The notes below the pieces were generated by a model that was not told where the DNA came from, did not search any database, and worked only from the letters and a program-made list of their open reading frames with translations. The translations under genes and the position numbers were made by a program. From JAFDVL01 sp963794955 (GTDB lineage: Bacteria; Acidobacteriota; Blastocatellia; RBC074): 64,000 bases of DNA. Numbering within the stretch: position 1 is the first letter of the stretch; each line of letters starts with the position of its first letter. The stretch is from positions 1 to 64,000 of the forward strand of contig CAWCGF010000008.1 of NCBI GenBank assembly GCA_963794955.1. Reading direction: 5' to 3'. This document shows, piece by piece, positions 1-10,732 of the stretch.

Positions 1-1
1 C

Positions 2-3000
2 GGCAACGGTGGCGGCGGGATGGGGCAGGATGCGACGGGCGATAATGGCGGCGGCTTTGGCGGTGCGCCGCTCGGACTAGGCGGCAGCGGCGGCAGTGGC
101 GACAGTGACGGCGGGGATGGCGGCGGCGGCGGCAGCTTCCGGCCAGGCGACAACGGTGTAAACGCCAGCGGCAGCGGCGGCGTTGGGGGCGGCCAGGGAC
201 GACTGGGCGGCGGGAGTGTGGGCGATGGAGGTAAGGGCGGCAGCGGTAACGACGGCAGCGGCTTCGGTGGCGGCTTCGGTGGCGGCGGCGAGAGCGGCTA
301 CAGTGGCGGTGGCGGTGGTGGCGGCATCGGCGGTGGCGGTGGTGACGGCTACGGTGGGGGCGGCGGCTTTGGTGGTGGTGGCGGCGGCGGGCGCGGGGGC
401 GGGGGCGGCTCTGGTGGTGGTGGCGGTGGTGGATACTCCTCCGGTAGCAGTGGTTTCGGTGGTGGCCTCGGTGGTGAAAACAACGGCGGCGGTGGCGGCG
501 GCGGCGGGCTGGGCGGCGCGATCTTCAATCATCGTGGCACACTCACCATTATCAACACGACGCTCACCGGCAATACCGCGCAGGGCGGCAAGGGTGCCAA
601 CACAATCAGCACCAATACGGCTGGCAGCGGCGGCAGTGGTTTTGGCGCGGCGATCTTTAACCTCAACGGCACAGTCACGATTACCAGTTCAACCCTCGCC
701 GCCAATACCGTGACGAAAGGATTGAAAGGCACAGGTGGTATCGGCACCGCTTTCGACGGTCAGGCCGATGGCGGAGCGCTTTACAATCTGGCCTACGGCA
801 ACAAGATCGAGGACGGCACGGCTTCTACCTCCACCGTCGCCATCAGCAACTCGATTCTCGCCACGACGAGCGGCGGCACCAACGATCTGGTCAACGACAA
901 GCGCGACAGTACCACGACGCCCGCCATTGGTTCGCAACCCAACACAGCGACTATCACGCTCAACAATGGCAATCTGGTGATGGCGCGCACGGCGCTCAAT
1001 GGGGCAACGGCGATTCCGGCCCCTACGCTCACCGCCAATCCCAATCTTGGTACGCTCGCCGTGCTCAGTAATTGTGTGGCGGGGACGTGCAAACCTGCCG
1101 TCTTGCCTTTGCTCGCAAACAGTCCGGCCCTCAATGCGGCGATGGGAACTTCGCCCGCGACCGATCAGACCGGCACGGTGCGCCCGCAAGGCAGTCTGGC
1201 CGACCTCGGCGCGTATGAACTCTGTTGTCAGGCCAGTACGAAATTTGATGTCACGGGCGGCGGGGCCTACTGCTCCGGCGGCACAGGGGTCGCAGTTGGC
1301 TTGAATGGTTCACAAACAGGCGTGAGCTATCAACTCTTCGACGGCCGGCATGATGGCGCTTGGCTCCCCTGTCCCAGGCACCGGCAATGCCCTCAATTTT
1401 GGCCTGCAAACGATGGCGGGGACTTATACCGTCGTCGCGGCAGGACCCATCGTGGGCTGCCCCACGACAACGATGAATGTCAGTGCGACCGTCACCACCA
1501 ACCCCGTGCCGGTCGTCAATCCGGTTTCTCCCGCCGCTATTTGCAGCGGGGCGATGACCAACATCATGCTCAGTGGCACCACGGGGGCCAGTTTCAGTTG
1601 GACGGCGAACCTTCAAAGCGGCACGGTCACCGGCTTCAGCAGTAGTACAGGCAGCACTATTGCCCAAACACTGACTGGCAATGGCGTGGTCAAGTACACC
1701 GTCACGGCCATGCTTGATGGCTGTCCGAGTGCGCCAGTGGATATTCTGCAAACGGTCAACGCCTTGCCTGCTGTCCCGACCATCACCCCAACGCCAACAG
1801 AGGTCTGTGCCAACTCGACGGGCAACACGGCGAGCGGGCCAGCGGGTGTTGCCAGCTATGCCTGGACGATCATGAACGGCACGATTACCAGTGTGACCAA
1901 CGCGCAAATGGTTACCTACACCGCCGGAGCAAGCGGCACGGTGCAGCTTGGCTTGACGGTGACGAATGCGGCTGGCTGCACCAACAGTAGTTCGACCAAC
2001 ATCACCATCAACGCCTTGCCTGCTGTCCCGACCATCACCCCAACGCCAACCGAAGTTTGTGCCAACTCCACGGGCAACACGGCGAGCGGGCCAGCGGGTG
2101 TTGCCAGCTATGCCTGGACGATCATGAACGGCACGATTACCAGTGTGACCAACGCGCAAATGGTTACCTACACCGCCGGAGCAAGCGGCACGGTGCAGCT
2201 TGGCTTGACGGTGACGAATGCGGCTGGCTGCACCAACAGTAGTTCGACCAACATCACCATCAACGCCTTGGCTGCTGTCCCGACCATCACTCCAGCCGCC
2301 AACCGAAGTTTGTGCCAACTCGACGGGCAACAGGCGAGCGGGCCCGCGGGTGCTTCCAGCTATGCCTGGACGATCATGAACGGCACGATTACCAGCGCGA
2401 CGAATCTTCAGACCATTAGCTACACGGCGGGCGCGGCGGGGAACCGTCACACTTAACTTAACGGTCACCAATGCCAGCGGTTGCAGCGCCAGCAACTCCA
2501 CCACCGTGACCATCAATCAGCCGCCGCTGGTGACCACGAATCCGCTTAATCAAAATGCCAATCCCGGCGATATGGTTACCTTCATGGCGGCGGCCAGCGG
2601 TTCGCCCACGCCCACCGTCCAGTGGCAGGTCAGCACTGACGGCGGGATGATGTTCAATGATATTCCGGGCGAGATGAGCACTACACTTAGCTTTACTGTG
2701 ATGCTCTCGCAGAACGGCTATCGCTATCGCGCAGTTTTCACCAACACTTGCAACACGGCGATCACGAAGGATGCCTTGCTGAGCTTATGCACCCCGCCGC
2801 TGGTGACGACGCAACCCACCGCACAAATCGTCGGCGCAGGCGCCACCGCCAGCTTCACCGCGGCCGCCAGCGGGGCGCCTGCGCCGACGGTGCAATGGCA
2901 AGTGGACACGGGCTCCGGCTTTAACAATCTGCCATTGGCAACCAACGCGACGCTGACGCTTCCCAATGTCACTGCGGTAATGAACGGCTATCGCTATCAA

Positions 3001-4288
3001 GCCGTCTTCAACAATGATTGTGGCACGGACACCAGCCAACCTGCCCTGCTCACGGTCAATCCGTTCAAAGTGGAAGTAGGCGACCCGCTGCTCTGTCTGA
3101 ATGCCAATGGCTTAGTCGGGGTGACGGCGACCGTCACCAATAACAATGCGGCGGTGGTCACGGCCAACTTCACTGCCACCTTGCCCACGACCTTAAATGG
3201 GTTGCCCGGCACCGGGCTGGCTTCGCTCAATCAGGCGGGCCTCAATGTCACGGCGGCGGCGGTTACCTGGTCGGGGACAATCCCTCCCAACACGACCGTC
3301 ACTATTACCTACAAAGCCCAAATCGTCGCGGGCACGCCGCCCAATATGCCGATCTGTGTGAACTCCGAAGTCACCTTCAATGGCGGCCCCAAAGCCACGG
3401 TGCAGGAATGCAAAACGCTGGGTTGTCCCGCCGGGCCGGTGAATGTGCACGTCAGCGATCAGAAAGCCGGCTCGCTGCTGGTCTTCCCCTACTACGTCTC
3501 GAAAGCGGCCGAGCAGAAAGACACCCGCCTGACCATCAGCAACATCGGCGAGAACGCCACGACTGTGCATCTGTTCTTTATTGATGGCACAAGTTGCAAT
3601 CAGGCCGATCAGTTCTTTGCCTCACCCCCAATGCCAGCTTCTCGTTCAAAGCTTCCGAGTATGACCCGGATGCCACGGGCTGGTTGTTAGCCGTCGCGGT
3701 AGACGCGCAAGGTCGTCCGGTGCAATACAACGGCCTGATCGGCAATGCCTTTGTCAACGATGGCGATTATGTCGACAACTATGGGGCCGAAGCCTTCTGG
3801 GCCAACTCGCCGCTGGTGGCCACGCTCAACAACGACACGGCGACGCTGTTCTTTGATAACCAGAGCTACGATGCGGTGCCGAACCAGTTTGCCATCGAGT
3901 TGCAAAGCCCGGTGGATGCGGCAGGCCAGCGCGTGGTGACGGTCGGCTTGACGGCGATCTGACGACCGGCAAACTAAGCGGGGCCGCGCAGGTCGGCAGC
4001 GGCCAGGTCATCAACGGGAACGAGAAACCGTTTGGCAGTTTTAGTGCGTGGTTGCTGGGGAGTTGTCAGGCAAACGCGACGATTCTCACGACGAGTCCGC
4101 GCGTGCCGAATGGAATGACCGTCATGATTCCCAGCGGGCAGGTTGGCACGATGAAGCTGAATATCGGGGCAGGTGTCGGTCTCTTGCTGACACCGAGAAC
4201 GGCGACGTGGAAAGGGATACGCACGCTGCACAAGACGGGCTTGACGACAACGACACTAACGATTCCCGTCGTGATCCCGGTGTGCTAG
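2..4288 (+). pseudogene. Giant secreted Gly-rich / beta-helix / Ig-like protein, frameshifted, 5' partial
   Basis: The reading frame is open from the window edge, so the start lies upstream. Residues encoded up to about 520 are almost pure Gly/Ser/Asn low complexity. Then come right-handed beta-helix-like repeats (GGAIFN, GAAIFN, GGALYN) ending in a DQTG...GAYE motif typical of the choice-of-anchor Q type domain (about 540-1230). Three 84-residue Ig/PKD-like repeats follow (1758-2514), then two more Ig-like domains and a C-terminal region (about 3060-4288) homologous to that of the gene at 6271-10327. Four net frame changes are needed, near 1345, 2440, 3630 and 3952, and a compensating +1/-1 pair lies in the third repeat. 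Comparison with the paralogue shows each is a single base gained or lost. No membrane anchor is seen; role is probably extracellular or surface. Sequencing error and true decay cannot be separated here. Confidence 0.75.
1758..2514 (+). repeat. Three tandem 252-bp coding repeats (84 aa each)
   Basis: Copies begin at 1758, 2010 and 2262 with an exact period of 252 nt for the first two. Copies 1 and 2 are almost identical at the nucleotide level, including third codon positions, which indicates recent duplication or gene conversion. Copy 3 is diverged, carries a +1 change near 2293 and a -1 change near 2331 that restores frame, and an extra A in GGGGAACC near 2441 that breaks it. Each unit encodes an Ig/PKD-like repeat with SYAWTIMNGTI and TYTAGASGTVQL strands. 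Confidence 0.9.
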
Positions 4289-4305
4289 TGGAGCTTTCCT
4301 GAAGT
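4288..4305 (+). repeat. Left terminal inverted repeat of IS630 element
   Basis: The sequence GTGGAGCTTTCCTGAAGT matches the complement of 5640-5657 at 17 of 18 positions. It directly follows the TA target at 4286-4287. Confidence 0.92.
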
Positions 4306-4362
4306 CCTTCCCCTTGTTTTTTGAAGCCGATGTTAAGACTGGGGATGAAAGGAATCCTCAGC

Positions 4363-5628
4363 ATGCCCAATCAAACTTCTGCGCCGCTCAAGTTGTCGGC
4401 GCGCGTACGTCTGCTGGTGGCGGCGCTGGCGCGGCAACGCAGTGCCGCTTATCGGCAAGTCCAACGCGCCGAACTGCTACTGGCCATGGCCGACGGCGTC
4501 GGCCATAACGCCGTGGCCCGTACCCAAGCCGCAGATCGTGCCGTCGTCCGCAAGTGGCGGACGCGCTGGGGCGAACTCGCGCGGAAGTTAGCGCACGCCG
4601 AAACCACGGAAGCCACCGACGCGCAGTTAAGCGAACTCTCGTCGCCGGTTTGCAAGACTTGCCCCGCAGCGGTACCCCCGCGACGTTTACGGCAGAACAA
4701 ATCGTCCAGATGCTCGCGCTCTCGTGTGAAGACCCGCAGGCGAGCGGGCTGCCGGTCACGCATTGGACACCGCCGGAACTCGCTGCCGAAGTCGTCAAAC
4801 GCGACCTCGCGGAACGCATTTCCCCAACTACTGTCGGGCGTTTTTTAAAATCAGGCCGACCTTGATCTGCATCACGTCGAAGGTTGGCTCAACGCGCCGC
4901 AACGAAATACACCGGAGTTCGACGCGCAAGTCAAAACGGTCTGCGACGTGTACGAAGCCGCGCCGCAATGGCACGCGCAAGGCATCCATTTAATGAGTAC
5001 GGATGAAAAGACCGGCATCCAGGCGCTAGAACGCGCTGCGCCGACCAAACCCGCCCAGCCCGGCGTGGCCGGACAAGCAGGACGTTGCGCGCGGCAAGAG
5101 TACGAATACATTCGCCACGGCACGCAATGCCTGATCGCCAATCACGAAGTGGCGACCGGCCAACAACTGGCTCCGACCATCGGCGACACGCGCCCCGAAG
5201 TGGATTTCGTCCACCACCTCGCGCAAACGGTGGCGACCGATGAGAAAGCGCAATGGATTTTCGTCACCGACCAACTCAATACGCACCAATCCGCCGGGCT
5301 GGTGGAGTGGGTCGCCCAACAAATCGGCGCGGCGCAAGACCTGGGCAAAAAAGAGACGTGCGGCATCCTGCGCTCGATGGCGACGCGGGCGGCGTACCTA
5401 AGCGACCCGACGCATCGCATTCGTTTTGTGTACACGCCCAAACACTGTTCCTGGCTGAACCAGATCGAACTTTGGTTCAGCATTCTCGTGCGCCGCTTGC
5501 TCAAACGTGGTTCCTTCACTTCCACCGAAGAACTACGCACCCGCCTTCTCGCGTTTATCGAATACTTCAATGCCACGCTGGCGAAGCCCTTCAAGTGGAC
5601 GTACAAAGGACGACCGCTTCAGATTTAA
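4363..5628 (+). pseudogene. IS630-family transposase, two frameshifts
   Basis: The product is a DDE transposase made in three reading frames. The first frame (4363 to about 4640) encodes the N-terminal helix-turn-helix region. The second (about 4640-4858) carries LQDLPRSGTPATF and the VGRFLKSG stretch. The third (about 4861-5628) carries the catalytic core: STDEKTGIQALER with the first Asp, FVTDQLNTHQS with the second Asp, and HCSWLNQIELWFS with the Glu. Frame changes near 4640 and 4858 each need one base. IS630 elements do not normally use two programmed shifts, so the copy is probably inactive unless these are sequencing errors. Start at the Met before PNQTSAPL is a guess; no strong ribosome site is visible. 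Confidence 0.85.
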
Positions 5629-5639
5629 CCAGGGGTAAA

Positions 5640-5657
5640 ACTTTAGGAAAGCTCCAC
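5640..5657 (-). repeat. Right terminal inverted repeat of IS630 element
   Basis: Read on the minus strand this is GTGGAGCTTTCCTAAAGT, matching the left end with one mismatch. It is followed by the TA copy at 5658-5659. Confidence 0.92.
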
Positions 5658-5659
5658 TA

Positions 5660-5947
5660 GGCACACGGGAGATTCCCTCCATGATGGTAGCTGACCGTAT
5701 TGGCGGAACTTTCACTTGTTCCCCCCTCGTCTCTCTTGCGCAGGCCCGAAATGCTGACCGTCAAATTGCCTTCCGCGACCTTTGTATGCGGTCAGACACG
5801 GCGTAACAATTCATTCTTGCTCAGCGGCAGCAGTTCATACACCTTTGGCGTAAGGGGCACCGGCTCGCCCCGGCGCAAAAGTAAGCGCCGGACGGCATCC
5901 AATTGAAATTCGCCAAACTCGTATAAATAACTCTCAGGATTCGACAT
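5660..5947 (-). pseudogene. Relic of a winged-helix (OmpR/CadC-like) transcriptional regulator
   Basis: Reading from the ATG at 5947, the minus strand gives MSNPESYLYEFGEFQLDAVR, then LLLRRGEPVPLTPKVYELL, then SKNELLRRV, a TGA where this family has Trp, and PHTKVAEGNLTVSISGLRK. This matches the winged-helix domain of the CadC-like regulators common in Acidobacteriota, which continue into TPR or WD-like regions. About 15 residues between KVYELL and SKNELL are missing, the Trp codon is a stop, and the remainder of the protein is absent: after GLRK the sequence loses similarity and runs to the IS edge. It is therefore a decayed gene. Confidence 0.7.
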
Positions 5948-6270
5948 AAAGCAGTCTTTGGAAAAATTTGGAAATCTTGGAAAAATTTATCTCGCAATTC
6001 AGGACTTTTTCGCGGCCTCTCACTTAAGCTGCAATCCATTTTACCGGCAAGTGGAAAGTAGTTTTTGTGCCGCTTGATTGGGTCCGGCGCGGTGGACACG
6101 CCAACATCCAGGTGAGGTTGCTGACGTTCGGTGCATTCCAGCATCGCGGCTCAAATAAGCATAACGAAAGGGAAGCGATACGTCGCACCAGCAGTACGAT
6201 TTTTACGGGCGAGACCGCACTTCGCCTTACAAGCCAGGAAAAAAACAACTTTTCTCAGGAACTTATTATT
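5948..6270. other. Intergenic, upstream of second giant gene
   Basis: This 323-base stretch separates the start of the regulator relic from the start of the FG-GAP protein. No convincing gene, hairpin or promoter was found. Short open frames here have no recognisable domain. Confidence 0.5.
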
Positions 6271-9200
6271 ATGATACCCCATCTCACCCCCTCACGTATG
6301 CCAGCACGTTCGTTGGCTACACGTAATTTAACGGCAATGAAGCAGCGGCTCGCACGCGCCTTTATGCGCCAGCAACGCGACGCATGGCGCAGGCCCGCTG
6401 CAGCGCGGCAAATCTCGACGGCACTGCTGTTTGCCCTTGTGCTGGGCTTGGTCGGACTGTTGAGTCTCAACGGTTGGCGCAGCGCCGCCAGGCAGCAGAC
6501 AACGCCCAGCGGCCAACCAGGTCTGGCGGCTGCGCTTCACCCGGTGCAGCAAGCGCGTGGCGGGCATACGGGTATGCGCTCGCTCCCTTCGGCGCGGCAG
6601 CACCACAAGGACAACCGATGCTGGGCAACTATGCGAACACGGCTGTGACCTACGGCGCGAGCGCAACCGTTACGCCTTCCGCAGTGCCGACCGGCGCTAC
6701 CAGCCTGACGGTCATTGCGTCGTCCGGCTTTCAGGGTGTGCTGTCGGCAAATCCGGCGACGGGCGTCGTGCGCATTACGAACCCCGGGCCAGCGGGTATT
6801 TACACCGTGACGGTCACGGCATTTGGCAGCGGCACGGCGACAAAGACCTTTACGCTTACGGTAAATAACCCGGCGAGTTGCGCCAACCCCACTTTCACTG
6901 GCTTTACTAACGTCAGCGTAAACGGCGGGAATAGAACCATCGTCGTGGGCGATTTCAATGGCAATGGCAAGCTCGACTTCGCAAGCAATGCCTACCAAGG
7001 CATTATTTCGATCCGGCTGGGGGATGGGGCAGGCGGCTTCAGCACCGGTCCCGACGTCAGCGTGAGCGCTGGTGCGGGGTACATCGCCGTGGGCGATTTC
7101 AATGGCGATGGCAAGCTTGACTTCGCGACCGCCAACTTTAGCAGCAATAACATTTCGATCCGGCTGGGGGATGGGGCAGGCGGCTTCACCAGCACCACCA
7201 ACGTCAGCGTGGCCAGCGGTCCAAGCTTCCAAGGTCCTGGATATATCGCCGTGGCTGATTTCAATGGCGATGGCAGACTCGACTTAGCAAGCACTGCCAT
7301 CAATAGTATTTATGATAGTAATGAAGATGAGAATATTGATAGTTATGCCGTTTCGATCCGGCTGAACAGTAGTTGTACGGCGCCGAACACCGCGCCGACG
7401 ATCACTGCCGGAGCGACCGCCACCCGCCAACGAGGCAGCGTCGGCACGACCGCCACGATTGCCACCGTCAACGATACTGAAACGCCCAAACAGAACCTGA
7501 CGGTGACGGTGATGAGCGCCCCAGCGGGTATCACCGTCACTTCGATCAGCGCGCCCAATGCGACCACGGGCGAGGTGACGGCCACGGTTGCGGCGGATTG
7601 CACGGCAGCGCTTGGCAACAATACCGTGGTGCTGAAAGTGACGGATGGCGACAACGCGATGGCGACGGCGAATTTCATCGTCAATGTCACGGCCAACACC
7701 GCCCCAACAGTCGGCACCTATGCCAACACGACGCTAGCTCCGAACGCCAGCGCTACCGGCACCCCGAATGCCGCCCCAGCGGACAACGGCTCCATTGCCA
7801 GCGTCACGGCAGCGGCTTCGTCAGGGTTTACTGGCACCTTTAATGGCAACAGGATGACCGGTGCAGTCACGATTACGAATGCCGCGCCTGCCGGAACCTA
7901 CACGATCACTGTGACCGTGACGGACAACTGCGGCCTGAGTGTACAGAAAACCTTCACGCTGACGGTCAACACACCACCGACACTGGGTAACTATCCTGCC
8001 ACCGGCAATCGCCCTGAGCGGCAACACGACGGTGACACCGGGTGCCGCGCCGACCGATACGACGAGCATGAATGTCGCCACTTCGACCAACTTCAAGGGG
8101 TCGTTCGCGGCGAATCCGACCACAGGAGTCGTCACAGTGACGGACGCCCATCCGGCGGGCACTTACACGGTGACGGTTACGGCCTTTGGGGCGAGTGGCT
8201 CGACAAGCAAGACGTTTACGCTAACGGTCAACAGCGGCACGGCCTGCGCGGGTACGACTGGCTTCACGAACGCTGCTGATGTCGGCGCGGGTGGTAGTCC
8301 TCGTTCAGTCGTGATCGGCGATTTCAATAATGACGGCAAGCAGGATCTGGCCGTTGGCCAACGAAAGCTCCGCCACCGTCTCGATCCGCCTGGGCAATGG
8401 CGCAGGGTCTTTAAGCGGCATGACTGATGTCAGTGTGGGAGCAAGTCCGCTTGCGGTCGTGGTCGGAGATTTCAACCAGGATGGCAAGCAGGATTTGGCG
8501 GCAGCCAGCCGCACCCCAAACACTATCACAATCCGTCTGGGACAATGTGATTTGCCGCCCCCGATCACTGCCGGAGCGACCGCCACCCGTCAGCAAGGCA
8601 CGACGGGCAGCACAGCGACGATTGCCACTGTGAGTGATGATCTGACCACCGCCGGGGCCATCACTGTCACCGCCACCACCGTGCCGACGGGGATCACTGT
8701 CACCAACATCGTCAATACCAACGGCACTATCACCGCTACCATCGCGGCGGATTGTAGTGCAACCACGGGCAACAACATGGTCGTGCTGACGGCGACCGAT
8801 GGCAGCTTAATGACGACGGCCAATCTGACTGTCAACGTCACGGCCAATAGCCCCCCGACCGTCGGCACGTATGCCAATACGACGCTAGCTCCGAACGGCA
8901 GCACCACCGTCACCCCGAATGCCGCACTGGCGGACAACGGCTCGATTGTTAGCGTCACCGCCACCGCCTCGCCCAATACCTTCACCGGCACCTTCCTCGG
9001 CAACAGGGTGACCGGGGCTGTGACCATCAACAATGCCGGGCCGCTCGGCACCTACACCGTCACTGTGACCGTCAGCGACAACTGCAAAGAGAGCACGCAA
9101 CAGACCTTCACGCTCACGGTCGGCGAGATGCCCGTGCTCGGTGCCAAGGTCGGCGATCCGGCGGTCTGTCTCGATCCTGGCGGCCTGGTCGGCAACGAAG

Positions 9201-10327
9201 CCACGCTGCCTGCCAACTTGACCGCCGTCGCGGGCACCTGCGCCGCCGATGTCCCGGGCACTTGCACCATCGCGGCCAATGGCGGCAGCGTCAGTTGGAA
9301 CGGCCTGCTGCCCGCCAACACAACCGTCACCATGATCTACCGCTCGCGCATCAGCGCCAACACGCCTAATGGCACCGAATTCACGATTCAGAACAACGGC
9401 TCGGTCGGCGGCGCGCTCGCCAACTTCGATTATAAATTCACGCTCAGTTGCCCCGTCACCATCAACACGCAGGTTGCAGCGACGAAGGCGGGGTCAGTGC
9501 TGGTCTTTCCGTATTACACGTCAACCATTGGTGGCGCGAGCGACACGCGGCTGACCATCTCGAATATCAGCAATGCGGCCTCGACCGTGGCCAATCAAAC
9601 CTACGTGCATTTGTTTCTCATTGACGGCACGAGTTGTCAGCCCAGCGATTTGTTTCTGTGCCTGACGCCGAATGCCAGCTTTTCGTTCAAGGCTTCGGAC
9701 TACGATCCGGGCAATACGGGCTATGTGCTGGCCGTGGCGATAGACAAGCAAGGCGTGCCACTCAACAACAATGTGCTGATCGGCAATGCGTTTGTGACGA
9801 CGCCGCAGTTCGCGGACAACTACGGCGCGGAGAGCTTTGCGGCCAATTCGTTTGCGGTGGCGACGGTGAGCGGGAATACAGCGACGCTCTACTTCGATCA
9901 AGTGGGTTACGACGCGGTGCCGAAGCAATTGACAACGGAGATTCAAAGCCCCATTGATGCGGCAGGCCAACAAGTCGTGACAGCAGGCTTGAGCGGGGAT
10001 TTGACGACGAGTTCGTTGAGTGATGCAGCGCAAGTCGGCACGGGCCAGGCCTACAACGAGAAGGAAGTGTTCGGCAGCTTCAATGGCTGGTTGATGGGCA
10101 CGTGTCAGGCCAAGGGCACGATCTCGACGGCGAGTCCGCGCGTGCCTAATGGGTTAGGCAATCTGATCAAAACCGGACGAGCGGGATCATTGAAGTTCAA
10201 TGTCGGGGCGGCAGTAGGCTTGCTGCTGACGCCGCGCACAGCGACGTGGAAAGGCATTCGCAGCTTGCACAAAACGCAGGCGGTGGCGACGACCTTGACC
10301 ATCCCGATCTTTGTGCCCGTGTGTTGA
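6271..10327 (+). pseudogene. Giant FG-GAP/VCBS and Ig-like surface protein, frameshifted
   Basis: The start at 6271 gives a basic N-terminus followed by a membrane segment (STALLFALVLGLVGLL), a signal anchor or long signal peptide. Next come an Ig-like domain, three FG-GAP/VCBS-type blade repeats (GDFNGNGKLDFAS, GDFNGDGKLDFAT, ADFNGDGRLDLAS; about 6930-7300), paired Ig-like domains beginning ITAGATATRQ, another FG-GAP region (about 8240-8530), a second Ig-like pair, and the C-terminal domain shared with the gene at 2-4288 (about 9120-10327, with VFPYYTS, HLFLIDGTSC, NASFSFKASDYD, TPRTATWKGIR). Frame changes of one base are needed near 6570, 8010 and 8355. The last frame, 8330-10327, is intact. 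The role is probably surface or extracellular binding; substrate unknown. Confidence 0.8.
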
Positions 10328-10732
10328 GGCTCTTGGTTATTGCGACGACACTTTAATAGTGGCGAAGCCCGGTGGGAGTGTGTCAGTAGCCCGGGTGTAA
10401 GCAAGGGCTTGACTGGCGAAGAGCAGCCCTTGCTTACACCCGGGCTACTGACACGGAACAAAATTGAGTTGTAACCAAGCAAAGGTGAGCGTATAAAAGT
10501 TCAATATACCTCACGTAGTACTGAGTCAGACGAAAGAAGCACTTCATCCGAACAAGACGCTCCATTGCAATGGGAGTCGTCTTGAGCGACTAGCCTAGCC
10601 CCCGCATTTTCGCCAGAGATGAACAATAACTACTAACGCGAAGGCCGTGCATGGACGGTTAGCTATACTTGTTCTGCAACCAGTGTGTTGCAGGCAAAGC
10701 CCCATAACCCTAAGCAACAAGGAGTATTGTTT
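10328..10732. other. Intergenic region with a long inverted repeat and a second hairpin
   Basis: Besides the inverted repeat at 10380-10454, bases 10554-10583 form a hairpin (AAGACG-CTCCAT / ATGGGAG-T-CGTCTT with a one-base bulge) with no U-tract. The rest shows no coding potential. The end of this stretch carries the ribosome site AAGGAG for the gene at 10733. Confidence 0.6.
10380..10454. repeat. Perfect 30-nt inverted repeat (IR1)
   Basis: Arms are 10380-10409 and 10425-10454, perfectly complementary over 30 nt with a 15-nt loop. The arm contains GTGTCAGTAGCCCGGGTG and GCAAGGGCT. It lies 50 nt downstream of the giant gene, so it could end transcription, but it lacks a U-tract and resembles four other long inverted repeats in the window in size and form. 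Confidence 0.92.

Larger units (their letters stand above)
4288..5657 (+). mobile_element. IS630-family insertion sequence (1370 bp)
   Basis: The element has 18-nt terminal inverted repeats with one mismatch (GTGGAGCTTTCCT at each end) and is flanked by a TA dinucleotide on both sides (4286-4287 and 5658-5659), the target duplication expected for IS630/Tc1-mariner-type transposition. It contains one transposase gene in the + direction, broken by two frameshifts. Removing it rejoins GTGTGC-TAG-GCACAC, so it entered the TA in the centre of a palindrome that also forms the stop codon of the upstream giant gene, leaving that gene's last codons unchanged. Confidence 0.93.

Noticed and set aside
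77..1189. Long minus-strand frames rich in Ala/Thr opposite the Gly-rich region
   Set aside because: They are the complement of a Gly/Ser-coding low-complexity sequence; codon pattern and domains lie on the + strand.
1251..2516. 421-residue minus-strand frame
   Set aside because: Antisense to the Ig-like repeats; repeats itself with the same 252-bp period, with no start signal or domain.
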